Positions 42,222 to 51,167 of a DNA stretch of 64,000 bases are shown here, in pieces. This stretch comes from Catellatospora coxensis (GTDB lineage: Bacteria > Actinomycetota > Actinomycetes > Mycobacteriales > Micromonosporaceae). The stretch lies in the NCBI RefSeq assembly GCF_016862635.1, contig NZ_BONI01000018.1, forward strand, positions 1-64,000. Direction: 5' to 3'. Within the stretch, counting starts at the first letter, position 1. Every line of letters begins with the position of its first letter. The position numbers and the translations under genes are program-made. The notes under the pieces are model-generated. The model saw nothing but the letters and a program-made list of their open reading frames with translations, searched no databases and was not told the DNA's origin.

Positions 42222-43121
42222 ATGCTTCAGCGCTACGACCAGCGCAACGCCGACCTGAAGTACTGGGTCAACGGCGTGCTGCGCCACCGCGACGAGCCGG
42301 GGATCTCCCCGTTCGACTCCGTCGTGCAGGGCGGCGACGCGGTATGGGAGGGCCTGCGGCTCTACCAGGGCCGGGTCTTCGCCCTCGACGCCCACCTGGC
42401 CCGGCTGCGCCGCTCGGCGGCCGCGCTCGGCTTCGCGGCCGTGCCCTCCGACGCCGAGATCACCGCCGCGCTGACCGAGACGCTGCGCGCCAACGAGATG
42501 ACCGACGGCGTGCACGTGCGGCTCACCCTGACCCGCGGCGTGAAGGTCACCAGCGGCATGGACCCGCGGCTCAACCAGTCCGGCTGCACGCTGATCGTGC
42601 TCGCCGAGCACAAGGCCCCGGTGTACGACACCGGTGGCCTGAAGCTGGCCACCTCCAGCGTGCGCCGCCCTGGCGCGGACGTGCTCGACCCGAAGATCCA
42701 CCACAACAACCTGATCAACTCGATCCTGGCGAAGATGGAGGCCACCCTCGCCGGGGCCGACGACGCGCTGATGCTCGACGGGCGCGGCTTCGTCGCCGAG
42801 ACCAACGCCACGCACCTGTTCGCGGTGATCCGCGGCCGGCTGGCGACCCCGCGCACCGTCGCCTGCCCCGAGGGCGTCACCCGGGAGACGGTGCTCGCGC
42901 TGGCCGCCGAGGCGGGCATCGACGTCGAGGTGCGCGACATCTCGCTCGCCGAGATGCACTCCGCCGACGAGGTGTTCTGCACCGGCACCATGGGCGAGAT
43001 CGCCGGCGTGACGCTGATCGACGGGCGGACCATCGGCGACGGCGGGATCGGGCCGGTCACCAAGCGCATCGCCGACATCTACCGCACGCACGCGCGCGCC
43101 GCGGGCACCCAGGTCGTCTGA
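42222..43121 (+). CDS. Class IV aminotransferase (BCAT/D-amino acid transaminase type)
   Basis: A 299-residue PLP enzyme. K158 in DPKIHHNNLINSILAKMEA is the expected PLP Lys and E193 in FVAETNATHLF the conserved cofactor Glu. The start VNGVLRHRDEPGISPFDSVVQGGDAVWEGLRLY is typical of fold-type IV transaminases. GGGAGGG precedes ATG 42222; a longer in-frame reading lacks support. It could act on branched-chain, D-amino or aryl-amino acids. The convergent sulfotransferase-like gene encodes the partner domain seen in plant BCAT-like proteins, suggesting a shared pathway. Confidence 0.9.
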   Translation: MLQRYDQRNADLKYWVNGVLRHRDEPGISPFDSVVQGGDAVWEGLRLYQGRVFALDAHLARLRRSAAALGFAAVPSDAEITAALTETLRANEMTDGVHVRLTLTRGVKVTSGMDPRLNQSGCTLIVLAEHKAPVYDTGGLKLATSSVRRPGADVLDPKIHHNNLINSILAKMEATLAGADDALMLDGRGFVAETNATHLFAVIRGRLATPRTVACPEGVTRETVLALAAEAGIDVEVRDISLAEMHSADEVFCTGTMGEIAGVTLIDGRTIGDGGIGPVTKRIADIYRTHARAAGTQVV

Positions 43122-43128
43122 CCCACGC

Positions 43129-43159
43129 CCGCCCGGCCGGTCACGCGCCGGCCGGGCGG
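43129..43159. terminator. GC-rich hairpin between convergent genes
   Basis: CCGCCCGGCCGG (43129-43140) pairs with CCGGCCGGGCGG (43148-43159) around TCACGCG. It lies eight bases after the aminotransferase stop and abuts the sulfotransferase-like stop, acting in both directions. Confidence 0.65.
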
Positions 43160-43160
43160 C

Positions 43161-43877
43161 TCAGGCCGCGGCGGTCAGCCGGTGGGCGTGCAGCTCGTCG
43201 TAGTACGGCTGGGCGGCGTCGACCAGGTGGCGCAGGCGGTCGGGGACCACGGCCGGGGACGGGTCGTAGGCGGCGAAGCCGGTCGAGGACTCGACGTTGG
43301 CGTACCAGTGCGGCGCCCATACGCCGTCGGTGTCGCGCGGGCCGGACGGCCAGGTCAGCATCGCGGGGTCCCAGGCGATGCCCAGTGCCGCGCACAGTTT
43401 CGCCAGCACCCCGGCCGGGTCCCGGAGCAGGTCGGCGGCGTCGACCACCGGGCCGCCGTACGCGCGGAAGATCTCGGCCTGCTGGATGAAGCCTAGGTCG
43501 GCCAGGGTCGGCTCGCCGCGCACCTTCGCGTACGACGCCACCACGTGCGCCGGGTCGCGGATCAGGTACGCATTGGCCAGCTCGCCCAGCCACTCGCGGC
43601 CGATCTCCGGCAGCAGGTGGTGGGTCATGTGCTTCTGGTAGTACACGTCGATCCCGGACGGCAGCGGGCCGGTGAGCGCCGCGGCGACGTCCTGCCAGCG
43701 CCGGGGCTGGCTCGCCAGGATCTCGGCCCGGCCCGGGTGGTCCAGGCCGGTGACGTCGAGGTAGTGCGCGTACAGCGGCTCGTCCACGACCAGCGTGTCC
43801 GCCCGCGCGCCGAAGCTGCGCATGAGCGCCGTCGACACGTTGCGCGGCCCCGACCACATCGCCACCCGAGTCACCAT
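43161..43877 (-). CDS. Sulfotransferase-like P-loop protein
   Basis: A 238-residue protein starting VTRVAMWSGPRNVSTALMRSF, a 5'-phosphosulfate-loop-like motif, followed by DTLVVDEPLYAHYL, and later YLIRDPAHVVASY, the 3'-phosphate-binding type motif of sulfotransferases. The same signature (WSxPRxxSTALMxSF..DEPLY) occurs in the N-terminal part of plant branched-chain-aminotransferase-like proteins. ATG 43877 is the natural start. Whether it transfers sulfate from PAPS or has another nucleotide-dependent role is unknown. Convergent with the class IV aminotransferase. Confidence 0.82.
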   Translation of the reverse strand: MVTRVAMWSGPRNVSTALMRSFGARADTLVVDEPLYAHYLDVTGLDHPGRAEILASQPRRWQDVAAALTGPLPSGIDVYYQKHMTHHLLPEIGREWLGELANAYLIRDPAHVVASYAKVRGEPTLADLGFIQQAEIFRAYGGPVVDAADLLRDPAGVLAKLCAALGIAWDPAMLTWPSGPRDTDGVWAPHWYANVESSTGFAAYDPSPAVVPDRLRHLVDAAQPYYDELHAHRLTAAA

Positions 43878-44098
43878 CGCCGCCTCCTCGTCACGCAGCG
43901 TACCCGCAAATGATCACGTGTGGGCGGCGGACGCCACGCCGGACAGGACACTCGAAACGGTGAAGAGCGTGGCCATTCATGATCTCATTCATCAATCCAC
44001 ACATTTAAGCGGGTTACGGTCGGCGTCCATCATCTGGCGCAGCGTGACGGGCCACCGCCCGCGCCTGCGCCACGGTCTCCGTCGAGAGAGGCGTCACC

Positions 44099-46582
44099 GT
44101 GCGACGAACACAGCTCGGTACCCGTCCCATCCTGCTCCTGGCCGCCGCTTTGGCCCTGACCTTCGCGCCACCGGCGGTGGTGGCGGCGGCCGACCCGCCG
44201 CCGCTCGCACCGGGCACATTGGCCAAATCAGTGCAGAACGTCACCGATCCCGGTTCGAATCCCGCCGACCACGGCGACGTCGTCAACTGGGTGATGTCCT
44301 ACGACGACCCCGGCGCGGGCGGCTCGGTGACGGTCACCGACCCGATCAGCGCGGGCCAGGCCCTGGTGCCCGGCTCGCTGAAGGTGCCGCCGGACTGGGT
44401 GAAGGCCTGGTCCACGGACGGGACGACGTTCTCGACCACCGAGCCGGCGTCCGGCGTGGTCGCGGTGCGTGCGACCAACCCCGACCTGCAGCCCGGCGGC
44501 ACCAGCCTGACCCGGCTGCTGCTGCCGCCGGTGCAGCCCACCACCACCGCGACCGGCGGCGACGGGTTCACCCCGCTGCTGTACCGGTCGGCCAACGGCG
44601 CGGTCGAGTCGTGGAACATCTACCACCACCTCACCCCGCAGTTCCCGAAGGTGGTCTGCATCAACCTGCTCACCGCGCAGCCCTGCGCGGGCGGCCCGTG
44701 GCCGCGACCGCTGAACAGCACCGCCGGGCCGCTCGGCACCGGCAGCACCGGCGACCTGGGCAGCCCGATGGCCCCGCAGTTCGTCTTCGACCCGCAGCGG
44801 CCGGGCGTGGTCTACTACCCCGCCTACACCAGCGCCGCGCTCGGCGTCGGCTGCCTCGACCTGGACGCCCGCGCCAACTGCGGTTTCTTCCCGCTCACGC
44901 CCACCGGCGGCTCGCCGTCGAGCAGCAACAACATCGCCGGGCTCGCCGAGGTCGGCGGCAACGTGTACGCCGCGTCCACCAACGGCTCGGTGCTCTGCCT
45001 GACCATGGCCACGCAGACGCCGTGCGCCGGGCAGCCGTACGCCGGGATCGTCGCTCCCCACAGCGACACCCCGACCAGCCCCGGTGGCCTGAACTACTTC
45101 GGTTCCACCACGCTGGCCGACGGGAAGGTCTTCATCTCGTCCTCGCCGAGCAGCGGCGCGAAGCTGGCCTGCTTCGACCCGGCCACCAACAGTGCCTGCA
45201 CGGGCTGGGCCGCGCCGAAGGCCGCCGGACCGGCGGGCCTGATCACCTACGGCGTGTTCACCACGTACACCACCACCGGTGACGAGGAGGGCGTGTGCGT
45301 GCCGCCGGCCGGCGGCGTGTACCAGCTGCACTGCTACACGGTCGCGGGCGCGACCCTGACCCCGCCCGCGTTCCCGGCGCTGCCCAACGGCGTGCTGACC
45401 TTCAACCCGAAGGTGATCACCGGGCCGGACGGGCACCTGCGCAGCTACTTCCCGTTCTGGGGCGGAGCGATCCTCGGCGCGACCGGCTGCTGGGACTGGG
45501 ACACCGGCGCGGCCTGCGTCGGCATGACCTTCCCGAAGACCCACCCGGGTGTCGGCGGCAGCGGCAACACCCGTGACTACGGCTACGACTACGACGAGGC
45601 CGGCGAGTGCCTCATCGGGCTCGGTGACGCGGGTCTGCTGTTCTCGCTCGACCCGATCACCGGCGCGTCGCCGTGCTTCCGCGCGGGCGCGTCGCTCAAC
45701 CTGACCGCGCCCGACTTCTACTGCGACGGAGCCTCCGGGCACATCACCGGATACCAGGACGCGCACCTGGTCGACATCGACATCGCCAACGTCGACCTGG
45801 CCAACTCCGCCGCGACCGTCAGCAAGCCGGACAACACGGTGATCGCGACCCTGCCGTTCGCGCCCGATGGCAGCGTCGACCTGTCCGGCATCTCGCCGAG
45901 CACGCATCCGGCGCTGGTCATCGAGGCCAGCCTGCGGCTGCTCAACGTCGACGACTTCGGCGGCGGCAACGAGCCGCACCTGGTCGCCGGCTTCGACGGC
46001 GACCCGCCGCAGATCTGCTTCCAGACCAAGCTGAGCAGCGACTGCGGCGTGTACTCCGTGTCCAACACCGCGACCGGCACCGACGCCGGGGGCGCGCTGA
46101 CCTCCAACACCGTGCAGCAGCCCGTCAACCCGGGTGCGGCCTGCCAGCCGAACATCTCGATCAACAAGGAGATCTGCAAGGACACCCGCGCCTCGCGGTG
46201 CGGGCCGGGCGGCGCCGGGCCCTGGGGCAAGACCAGCCCGGCCGGGCTGCTCGGGCTCCTCGGCACGGCGTACTGGCGGATCACGGTGACCAACACCGGC
46301 CCGGTCGACGCGGTGGGGGTGACCGTGAACGACGCGGTCGCGCCGGGCTGCGTCACCGCGGGCGGCACGTTCACCCTGGCCGCCGGGGCGAGCAAGCAGA
46401 TCCACTGCTCGACGTTCCTGCTGCTGCTGCCGCTGACCAACACGGCCAGCGTCAACTACAGCGCGGCAGGCGCGCCGCAGGGCACACCACCGAGCACGTC
46501 CGGCACGTCGTCGGCGACGGCCTGCTCGCTGCTGTGCATCCTCGGCTCCCCCGACCGGGCCGCGGAGCTGCGCGAACGCTGA
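44099..46582 (+). CDS. Large secreted protein with C-terminal DUF11 repeat
   Basis: An 827-residue exported protein. The signal peptide (RPILLLAAALALTFAPPAVVAAA) is followed by a DUF11-like sandwich (GDVVNWVMSYDDPGAGGSVTVTDPI), a long propeller-like middle (residues ~150-560) with many Cys and repeated CLDLDARANCGFFPLTP-type segments, and a C-terminal DUF11 repeat (TAYWRITVTNTGPVDAVGVTVND). GTG 44099 with GAGAGAGG upstream is the start. No sorting signal. It is the second DUF11 protein of the window, with a different architecture; probably a surface or matrix protein. A clear terminator follows. Confidence 0.8.
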   Translation: MRRTQLGTRPILLLAAALALTFAPPAVVAAADPPPLAPGTLAKSVQNVTDPGSNPADHGDVVNWVMSYDDPGAGGSVTVTDPISAGQALVPGSLKVPPDWVKAWSTDGTTFSTTEPASGVVAVRATNPDLQPGGTSLTRLLLPPVQPTTTATGGDGFTPLLYRSANGAVESWNIYHHLTPQFPKVVCINLLTAQPCAGGPWPRPLNSTAGPLGTGSTGDLGSPMAPQFVFDPQRPGVVYYPAYTSAALGVGCLDLDARANCGFFPLTPTGGSPSSSNNIAGLAEVGGNVYAASTNGSVLCLTMATQTPCAGQPYAGIVAPHSDTPTSPGGLNYFGSTTLADGKVFISSSPSSGAKLACFDPATNSACTGWAAPKAAGPAGLITYGVFTTYTTTGDEEGVCVPPAGGVYQLHCYTVAGATLTPPAFPALPNGVLTFNPKVITGPDGHLRSYFPFWGGAILGATGCWDWDTGAACVGMTFPKTHPGVGGSGNTRDYGYDYDEAGECLIGLGDAGLLFSLDPITGASPCFRAGASLNLTAPDFYCDGASGHITGYQDAHLVDIDIANVDLANSAATVSKPDNTVIATLPFAPDGSVDLSGISPSTHPALVIEASLRLLNVDDFGGGNEPHLVAGFDGDPPQICFQTKLSSDCGVYSVSNTATGTDAGGALTSNTVQQPVNPGAACQPNISINKEICKDTRASRCGPGGAGPWGKTSPAGLLGLLGTAYWRITVTNTGPVDAVGVTVNDAVAPGCVTAGGTFTLAAGASKQIHCSTFLLLLPLTNTASVNYSAAGAPQGTPPSTSGTSSATACSLLCILGSPDRAAELRER

Positions 46583-46646
46583 TCCCGTCGCTGCTCGCCA
46601 CCGGTGGTCTCCCGGGGTGAGCAGCGCGGACACGGCCCGCAGTCGC

Positions 46647-46683
46647 GAGTCGCGGCACCCGTCCGGGTGCCGCGACTCCTTTG
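46647..46683 (+). terminator. Rho-independent-type terminator after DUF11 gene
   Basis: GAGTCGCGGCACCC and GGGTGCCGCGACTC form a perfect 14-bp stem with loop GTCC, followed by CTTTGT. It starts 64 bases after the stop at 46582. Confidence 0.8.
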
Positions 46684-47027
46684 TGGGACAGATCACCAGG
46701 ACTGCCCTGTTTCCGTCCCCGCGGGCAGTCGCCCACTGTCGACCGATCAACCCGTCAAGGGTCCCGGTGCCGCCGAGGATCGCCCGGCGCGTTGCGCTCG
46801 TACTCCCCTGAACAGAAGGGCCGAATCGGAGGCAGAGGCGGCCCATCGAGAGCCAGGGCGGCGTGCTCGAAGGCGTACGCGACGCCGGGCACGTCCGGGT
46901 ACGCCGTTACTGGATCGACCTGGATCGCTGAGCTCGCCCTCCCCGCCCGCAACGCCCGCGGTGGCCGCCGTCACGGGCGCGGCCGGGGGTCAGCGCGAGT
47001 GGCGTCCGCGCGCTACCTTCACCGGCC
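46684..47027. other. Intergenic region without a convincing gene
   Basis: The 344 bases hold an 8-bp inverted repeat (GACTGCCC 46700-46707, GGGCAGTC 46723-46730) near the 5' side. Short frames on both strands lack ribosome sites and codon bias of real genes. The promoter of the lipoprotein gene should be near the 3' end but no good -35/-10 pair stands out. Confidence 0.5.
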
Positions 47028-47816
47028 ATGAGATCACGCTTGCTGATCGCCGGGGCGCTCACCGGCGCACTGCTGACCATGGCCTGCTCCGTCAGATGGA
47101 ACACCGGCGACGAGGGCGTCGCACCCTCGCCGGCCCCTGTCGTCAGCGCCGACGCCGCGACGACCGCGTCGGTGGTCGACCTGCTGCGCAAGGGCACGAA
47201 GTTCATCGACGAGACCAGCTTCCGGACCGATGTCGACATCTCCGGCGGGCAGGTCACCACCCGCTCGCACCGGGACAACCCGCGAAAGCGCGGCGACGCC
47301 CTGATCTCGTTCGCGGGCAAGGACACCGAGATCAGAATGGTCGACGAGGCCGTGTACATGAAGTCGGAGCAGCTCAAGGGTGTCGGCGACGGCTGGCTGA
47401 GCCTCGACCCGGCCAAGGTTCCGGCGAGCTTCGAGTTGACCTTCGCCGCGGGCAAGAACGATCCGGGCGGTTCCGCCCGGCTGCTCAACGCCATCGTCAC
47501 GGCCGAAATCGACAAGACCGTGACCAGCGGAACCGAGATCAACGGCACCATGGATCTCAGCAAGGTCGGTAGCGGCAACGGCATCAGCTTCCGGCTCACG
47601 CGAGGCCAGGACTTCCCCGAGGCCATGAAGCACCACCCGTTCAGCGCCTCGCTGGACGCCCAGGGCCGGCTGATCAGGTTCATGATCCCCGCGTCGGGCG
47701 GGGCGCCGAGCGCCTCGCTGCGATACAGCGACTTCGGCGCCCCGGTCGCCGTGTCGCCGCCGACGGGCGCGACGCGCGCACCCGACGCCCTCTACGCCCA
47801 GCTCGGCCTGCAGTAG
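47028..47816 (+). CDS. LprG/LppX-like lipoprotein
   Basis: A 262-residue lipoprotein. The signal peptide ends in a lipobox LTMAC (Cys ~20). The mature part has TASVVDLLRKGTKFIDETSFRTDV, RGDALISFAGKDTEIRMVDEAVYMKSEQ, and WLSLDPAKVPASFELT, the half-barrel pattern of the LppX_LprAFG family, whose mycobacterial members carry lipids to the cell envelope. It is a single gene followed by a hairpin repeat. Ligand unknown. Confidence 0.8.
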   Translation: MRSRLLIAGALTGALLTMACSVRWNTGDEGVAPSPAPVVSADAATTASVVDLLRKGTKFIDETSFRTDVDISGGQVTTRSHRDNPRKRGDALISFAGKDTEIRMVDEAVYMKSEQLKGVGDGWLSLDPAKVPASFELTFAAGKNDPGGSARLLNAIVTAEIDKTVTSGTEINGTMDLSKVGSGNGISFRLTRGQDFPEAMKHHPFSASLDAQGRLIRFMIPASGGAPSASLRYSDFGAPVAVSPPTGATRAPDALYAQLGLQ

Positions 47817-47842
47817 CCCTCGACGGCCGCCGTCGGCTGTCA

Positions 47843-47888
47843 GGAAGGGCATCTTCCTATACGCGGAGCGATAAGAAGATGCCCTCCC
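47843..47888. repeat. Hairpin repeat related to the one at 32989-33034
   Basis: AGGGCATCTTC (47846-47856) pairs with GAAGATGCCCT (47875-47885), with flanking GG/CC and a central CGC/GCG. The arm GGAAGGGCATCTTC differs by one base from the 32989 copy. It lies between the convergent lipoprotein gene and next minus-strand gene and may terminate both. Confidence 0.65.
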
Positions 47889-47907
47889 TTTGCTCTTCGC
47901 GGGGTTG

Positions 47908-48393
47908 TCAGGAGGCTGTGGGGCACTGGGCGAGCTCGGAGTGGTCGTATGTCCAGAATCCGAAGAACCCCGAACTCTCCCACCGGTACACATGCCAGTA
48001 CCGATAGTCGGACTCGACCGGGAACGGAAGGCCCGGAAGGAGCGCGGCCCGCTCCCCGACGTACCGATACTGGCTGGTCGTGGTCGTGCCGCAGCGGTCG
48101 CCGCCGGTGGCGGTGATCGTCAGGTCGGCCGACGAGGCGATCGCGCCACCACTGCACCGCACGACGTAGCTACGCTGGTAGTAATCCGTGGTGGCCCCCA
48201 CCACCTGCCAGTAGCGGTAGCTGCCCACCGTTCCGACGAGCCAGAACGTCTTCGGCACCCCGTTGACATAACGGCTGTAACTGCCCGCTGCGGAGCAGGC
48301 GAGGTCGTCCGGGGCGGCGTTTGCCACGGCCGGGGCGACGAGCACGGATGCCAGCGCCGCGACGGCGGCGACGAGTGCGAATCGGAGTCTCAT
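47908..48393 (-). CDS. Small secreted protein of unknown function
   Basis: A 161-residue exported protein with a signal peptide (MRLRFALVAAVAALASVLVAPAVANA). The mature ~135 residues are Tyr/Trp-rich and beta-like (SYSRYVNGVPKTFWLV, YRYWQVVGATTDYYQRSYVV, DYRYWHVYRWESSGFFGFW) and contain four Cys, which suggests disulfides. I do not recognise the family. ATG 48393 is chosen for the signal peptide. It is 68 bases downstream of the aldehyde dehydrogenase stop on the same strand but is probably independent. Confidence 0.75.
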   Translation of the reverse strand: MRLRFALVAAVAALASVLVAPAVANAAPDDLACSAAGSYSRYVNGVPKTFWLVGTVGSYRYWQVVGATTDYYQRSYVVRCSGGAIASSADLTITATGGDRCGTTTTSQYRYVGERAALLPGLPFPVESDYRYWHVYRWESSGFFGFWTYDHSELAQCPTAS

Positions 48394-48461
48394 GCCCTGG
48401 GACGGTAAGACCGTCCGCGCCCCGAGACGCGCCGGCGACGCCATCCCGACACGTGGACGGG

Positions 48462-49751
48462 CTAGGGCAGCAGGTCGGCCGGCAGCCCCTGCAACGCCAC
48501 CGGGCGGCGGAAACGTTCGACCGCCTCGGTGCCGACCGAGGTGGACCACGAGGCCGACGTCGCCGGCCACGGCCCGCCGTGCTGCATCGCGTCGCAGACC
48601 GCGACGCCGGTGGGCACGCCGTTCCAGACGATGCGCCCGGCCCGCGCCAGCAGGCCCGGCAGCAGCGTACGGGCCGCATCCCGGTCGCCGTCCCCGGCGT
48701 ACACCGAGGCGGTCAGCGAACCCTCCAACCGCGACGGCACCTGCTCGGCCGCACCGACGGCGATGACCACCGACGGCCCGAAGTGCTCCTCGAGCAACTC
48801 CCCGGCCAGCTCGTCCACGCCCACGACCACCGCGAACGGCACGGGCGAGCCGGTGCCCGCGACGACCCGGTGCGCCGCGGCCGCCCGCGCCTGCCAGCTC
48901 TCATGCGCCTGCGCCATGCCCGCCGTCAGCATCCGGTGCACCGGCACCGCCGCGACGGCCTGCGCCAACTCGTCCGCGAACGCCGCGGACCCCGTCACGA
49001 CCAGGCCCGGTTTGGTGCACAGCTGGCCCGCGGAGCCGGTGACCGCCGTGGCCAGCGCGGACACGGTCGCCGGGACGGCCGCGCCGGGAAGCACCAGCAC
49101 CGGGTTGAGCGAACCCATCTCGGCGTACACCGGAATCGGGTCGGGTCGCGCCGCCGCCGCGTCCATCAGCGCCCGGCCGCCGGTCAGCGACCCGGTGAAG
49201 CCGACCGCCCGGATCCCGGGCGCGCGCACCAGTTCGAGCGACACCTCCGGTCCACCCACGACCAGCGAGAACGCGCCGTCGGGCAGGGCGCGGGCGAGGA
49301 TGCGCCCGAGCAGCTCGCCGGTACGCGGCTGCGCCGGATGCGCCTTGACCACCACCGGGCACCCGGCGGCCAGCGCCGACGCGGTGTCGCCGCCGCTCAC
49401 GCCGAACGCGAGCGGGAAGTTCGACGCCGCGAACACCGCGACCGGCCCGACCGGAACCGGCACGGTCACCACGTCACCACCGCCGGCGGCGACCCCGGCC
49501 GACACCCGCCGCCACGGCTTGGCCGCATGGTCGCCGAGCAGCCGCAGCTGGCCGGTCGTGCGGTCCAGCTCGGCGCGCAGCCGGGCCTCGGTCAGGCCGG
49601 TCTCCGCCAGCGCGGTCGCGATGATCTCGTCGCCCGCCGCGGCGAGCGCGTCCGCGCACGCGTGCAGCATGGCGCGGCGCGACCGGCCGCCCAGCGAAGC
49701 CAGAGCCGGTGCGGCCCCGACCGCCTGCGACACTGCGGTGGACACGTTCAC
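48462..49751 (-). CDS. Aldehyde dehydrogenase, NADP-dependent semialdehyde type
   Basis: A 429-residue ALDH. Catalytic C245 in GQLCTKPG and general base E211 in AEMGSLNPV are intact, with FAASNFPLAFGVSGGDTASALAAGCPVVVKAHPAQP as the cofactor region. The EMGSLNP and QLCTKPG forms are characteristic of alpha-ketoglutarate semialdehyde dehydrogenases of pentose/hydroxyproline pathways; the protein is ~70 residues shorter than typical members, lacking part of the N-terminus. GTG 49751 has AAGGAG upstream. No sugar-acid dehydratase is adjacent, so the pathway is uncertain. Confidence 0.88.
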   Translation of the reverse strand: MNVSTAVSQAVGAAPALASLGGRSRRAMLHACADALAAAGDEIIATALAETGLTEARLRAELDRTTGQLRLLGDHAAKPWRRVSAGVAAGGGDVVTVPVPVGPVAVFAASNFPLAFGVSGGDTASALAAGCPVVVKAHPAQPRTGELLGRILARALPDGAFSLVVGGPEVSLELVRAPGIRAVGFTGSLTGGRALMDAAAARPDPIPVYAEMGSLNPVLVLPGAAVPATVSALATAVTGSAGQLCTKPGLVVTGSAAFADELAQAVAAVPVHRMLTAGMAQAHESWQARAAAAHRVVAGTGSPVPFAVVVGVDELAGELLEEHFGPSVVIAVGAAEQVPSRLEGSLTASVYAGDGDRDAARTLLPGLLARAGRIVWNGVPTGVAVCDAMQHGGPWPATSASWSTSVGTEAVERFRRPVALQGLPADLLP

Positions 49752-49823
49752 GAGCGGATCTCCTTAACGTCTCCGGACATGCCGTCCCTGCGAGTGGTGC
49801 ACCGACAAGTTAGCGTCCACATC

Positions 49824-50276
49824 ATGATCGCCGACACTCCCGAAACAACCGACCCGGACCGCGCCGCGATCGCGGAGATCGTGCGCGCGTTCTTCGCCGC
49901 CTTCGTCTCCGGCCCGGACGGCACGGCCCGCCTCGACGCGCTGCGCTGCCTGTTCCTGCCCGGCGCGGTCATCGTGAAGACCTGCGGCGGCGAGCCGACC
50001 GTGTACGACGCCGACGGCTTCATCGCACCCCGCCAGGCGCTGCTGGCGGGCGGGGCGCTGACCGACTTCCGGGAGTGGGAGCTGTCCGGGCGCACCGAGG
50101 TCTTCGGGGACATCGCCCAGCACTTCTGCTCGTACGCCAAGTCCGGCGTGCAGGACGGGACGCCCTTCACCGGCCGGGGTATGAAGACGATGCAGCTCGT
50201 CCGTACCTCCGCCGGCTGGCGGATCAGCGCCGCCGCCTGGGACGACGAGCGGGAAGGCCTGGTCGTCACCGCCTGA
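49824..50276 (+). CDS. SnoaL/NTF2-like protein
   Basis: A 150-residue alpha+beta cone-barrel protein: helix PDRAAIAEIVRAFFAAFVSG, LRCLFLPGAVIVKTCGGEP, then SGRTEVFGDIAQHFCSYAKSG and the closing strand pair MKTMQLVRTSAGWRISAAAWDDER. This is the DUF4440/SnoaL-like pattern; functions in the family vary from ketosteroid-type chemistry to ligand binding. ATG 49824 is the first good start. Divergent from the aldehyde dehydrogenase with a 72-base gap. Function unknown. Confidence 0.8.
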   Translation: MIADTPETTDPDRAAIAEIVRAFFAAFVSGPDGTARLDALRCLFLPGAVIVKTCGGEPTVYDADGFIAPRQALLAGGALTDFREWELSGRTEVFGDIAQHFCSYAKSGVQDGTPFTGRGMKTMQLVRTSAGWRISAAAWDDEREGLVVTA

Positions 50277-50382
50277 CGCCGCTGTTGCCTGCCCGACAGT
50301 CGCAAGCACGACGTGCGGTGGCACGGGATCTCCGGCCCGGACATGGTGAGGGCTCGATTTCCTTTGCCCGAGGAGTACACGA

Positions 50383-51039
50383 ATGGTGCGATGGAAGCAG
50401 GCCGCCCTCAGCGCGTGCGCGCTCGGCCTGGCCGTGGCGCTGCTGCCGCCGGGGTCCGCCGCCGCGCGGCCCACGGCCGACGCGAGTCCCGCCGGAGTCG
50501 ACTGGTTCGCCGACGAGGCGGCCGGGTTCGCCAAGGAGCGCGGCATCTCCGAGGCCGAGGCCCGCGAGCGCATGGCCTGGCAGCTGGTGGCCCCGGACCT
50601 CGACGAGCGGTTGCAGACCGACCTCGGCGCGCGCTACGGCGCGGTCTGGATCGACGTGCGCGACGGCGACCGGGTGAAGGTCGGCGTCACCGGTGTGGTC
50701 GACGGGCCCGCGCAGTCCGCCGTCAAGGCCGCCGCGCAGGCGGTGGGCCTGACCGGCGGCTACGACCTGGTGTCCGTCAAGCGCTCGGCGGCCCGCCTGG
50801 CCGCCGACAACGACTGGCTCGGCGAGGAGCTCGGCCTCACCGCCAATCTCGGCGGGCTGTCCATGCGCAACCTGGGCCGCACCTCCAACTGCAGCAAGCC
50901 CGGCGACAGCGGCGCGCCGATGTTCGCCAGCCACGTCGCGTACGGCATCCTGGTCGGCGGCGTCGAGGACGACTGCGACACCGTCTACCAGGGCATCCGC
51001 ACCGCCGAACGCGAACTGAACGTCAACATCCTGCACTGA
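50383..51039 (+). CDS. Secreted S1-protease-like protein lacking His and Asp of the triad
   Basis: A 218-residue exported protein. The signal peptide and a ~130-residue region (FAKERGISEAEARERMAWQ, AVWIDVRDGDRVKVGVTG) look like the prodomain of alpha-lytic/streptogrisin-type proteases. It then runs directly into C170-SKPGDSGAPMF with Ser176, and C198, the oxyanion-side end of the S1 fold. The ~100 residues that should carry the catalytic His and Asp are missing while the frame stays open, so an internal deletion is likely. It is probably catalytically dead, perhaps an inhibitor or decoy, or a decaying gene. GAGGAG precedes the ATG. Confidence 0.75.
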   Translation: MVRWKQAALSACALGLAVALLPPGSAAARPTADASPAGVDWFADEAAGFAKERGISEAEARERMAWQLVAPDLDERLQTDLGARYGAVWIDVRDGDRVKVGVTGVVDGPAQSAVKAAAQAVGLTGGYDLVSVKRSAARLAADNDWLGEELGLTANLGGLSMRNLGRTSNCSKPGDSGAPMFASHVAYGILVGGVEDDCDTVYQGIRTAERELNVNILH

Positions 51040-51167
51040 CCGGCCGGGGCGGCGCGCACGTCGGCGACGGCGTACGCGCCGCCCCGCGTTTCGGGCCGCG
51101 GACACGCCGTCCGGGTGGCGACGTAAATGGCTGGCACGAGCGTGTCGAGGTGGGCAGGCTCGTGCTC

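Noticed and set aside
44228-46846. 872-codon open frame on the minus strand opposite the DUF11 gene
   Set aside because: It mirrors the high third-position GC of the real gene, is rich in Arg/Gly/Ala/Val with no domain or signal, and has no ribosome site.
46755-46952. 65-codon minus-strand frame in the gap before the LprG-like gene
   Set aside because: No ribosome site, no recognisable feature, and codon use not better than the competing frames.
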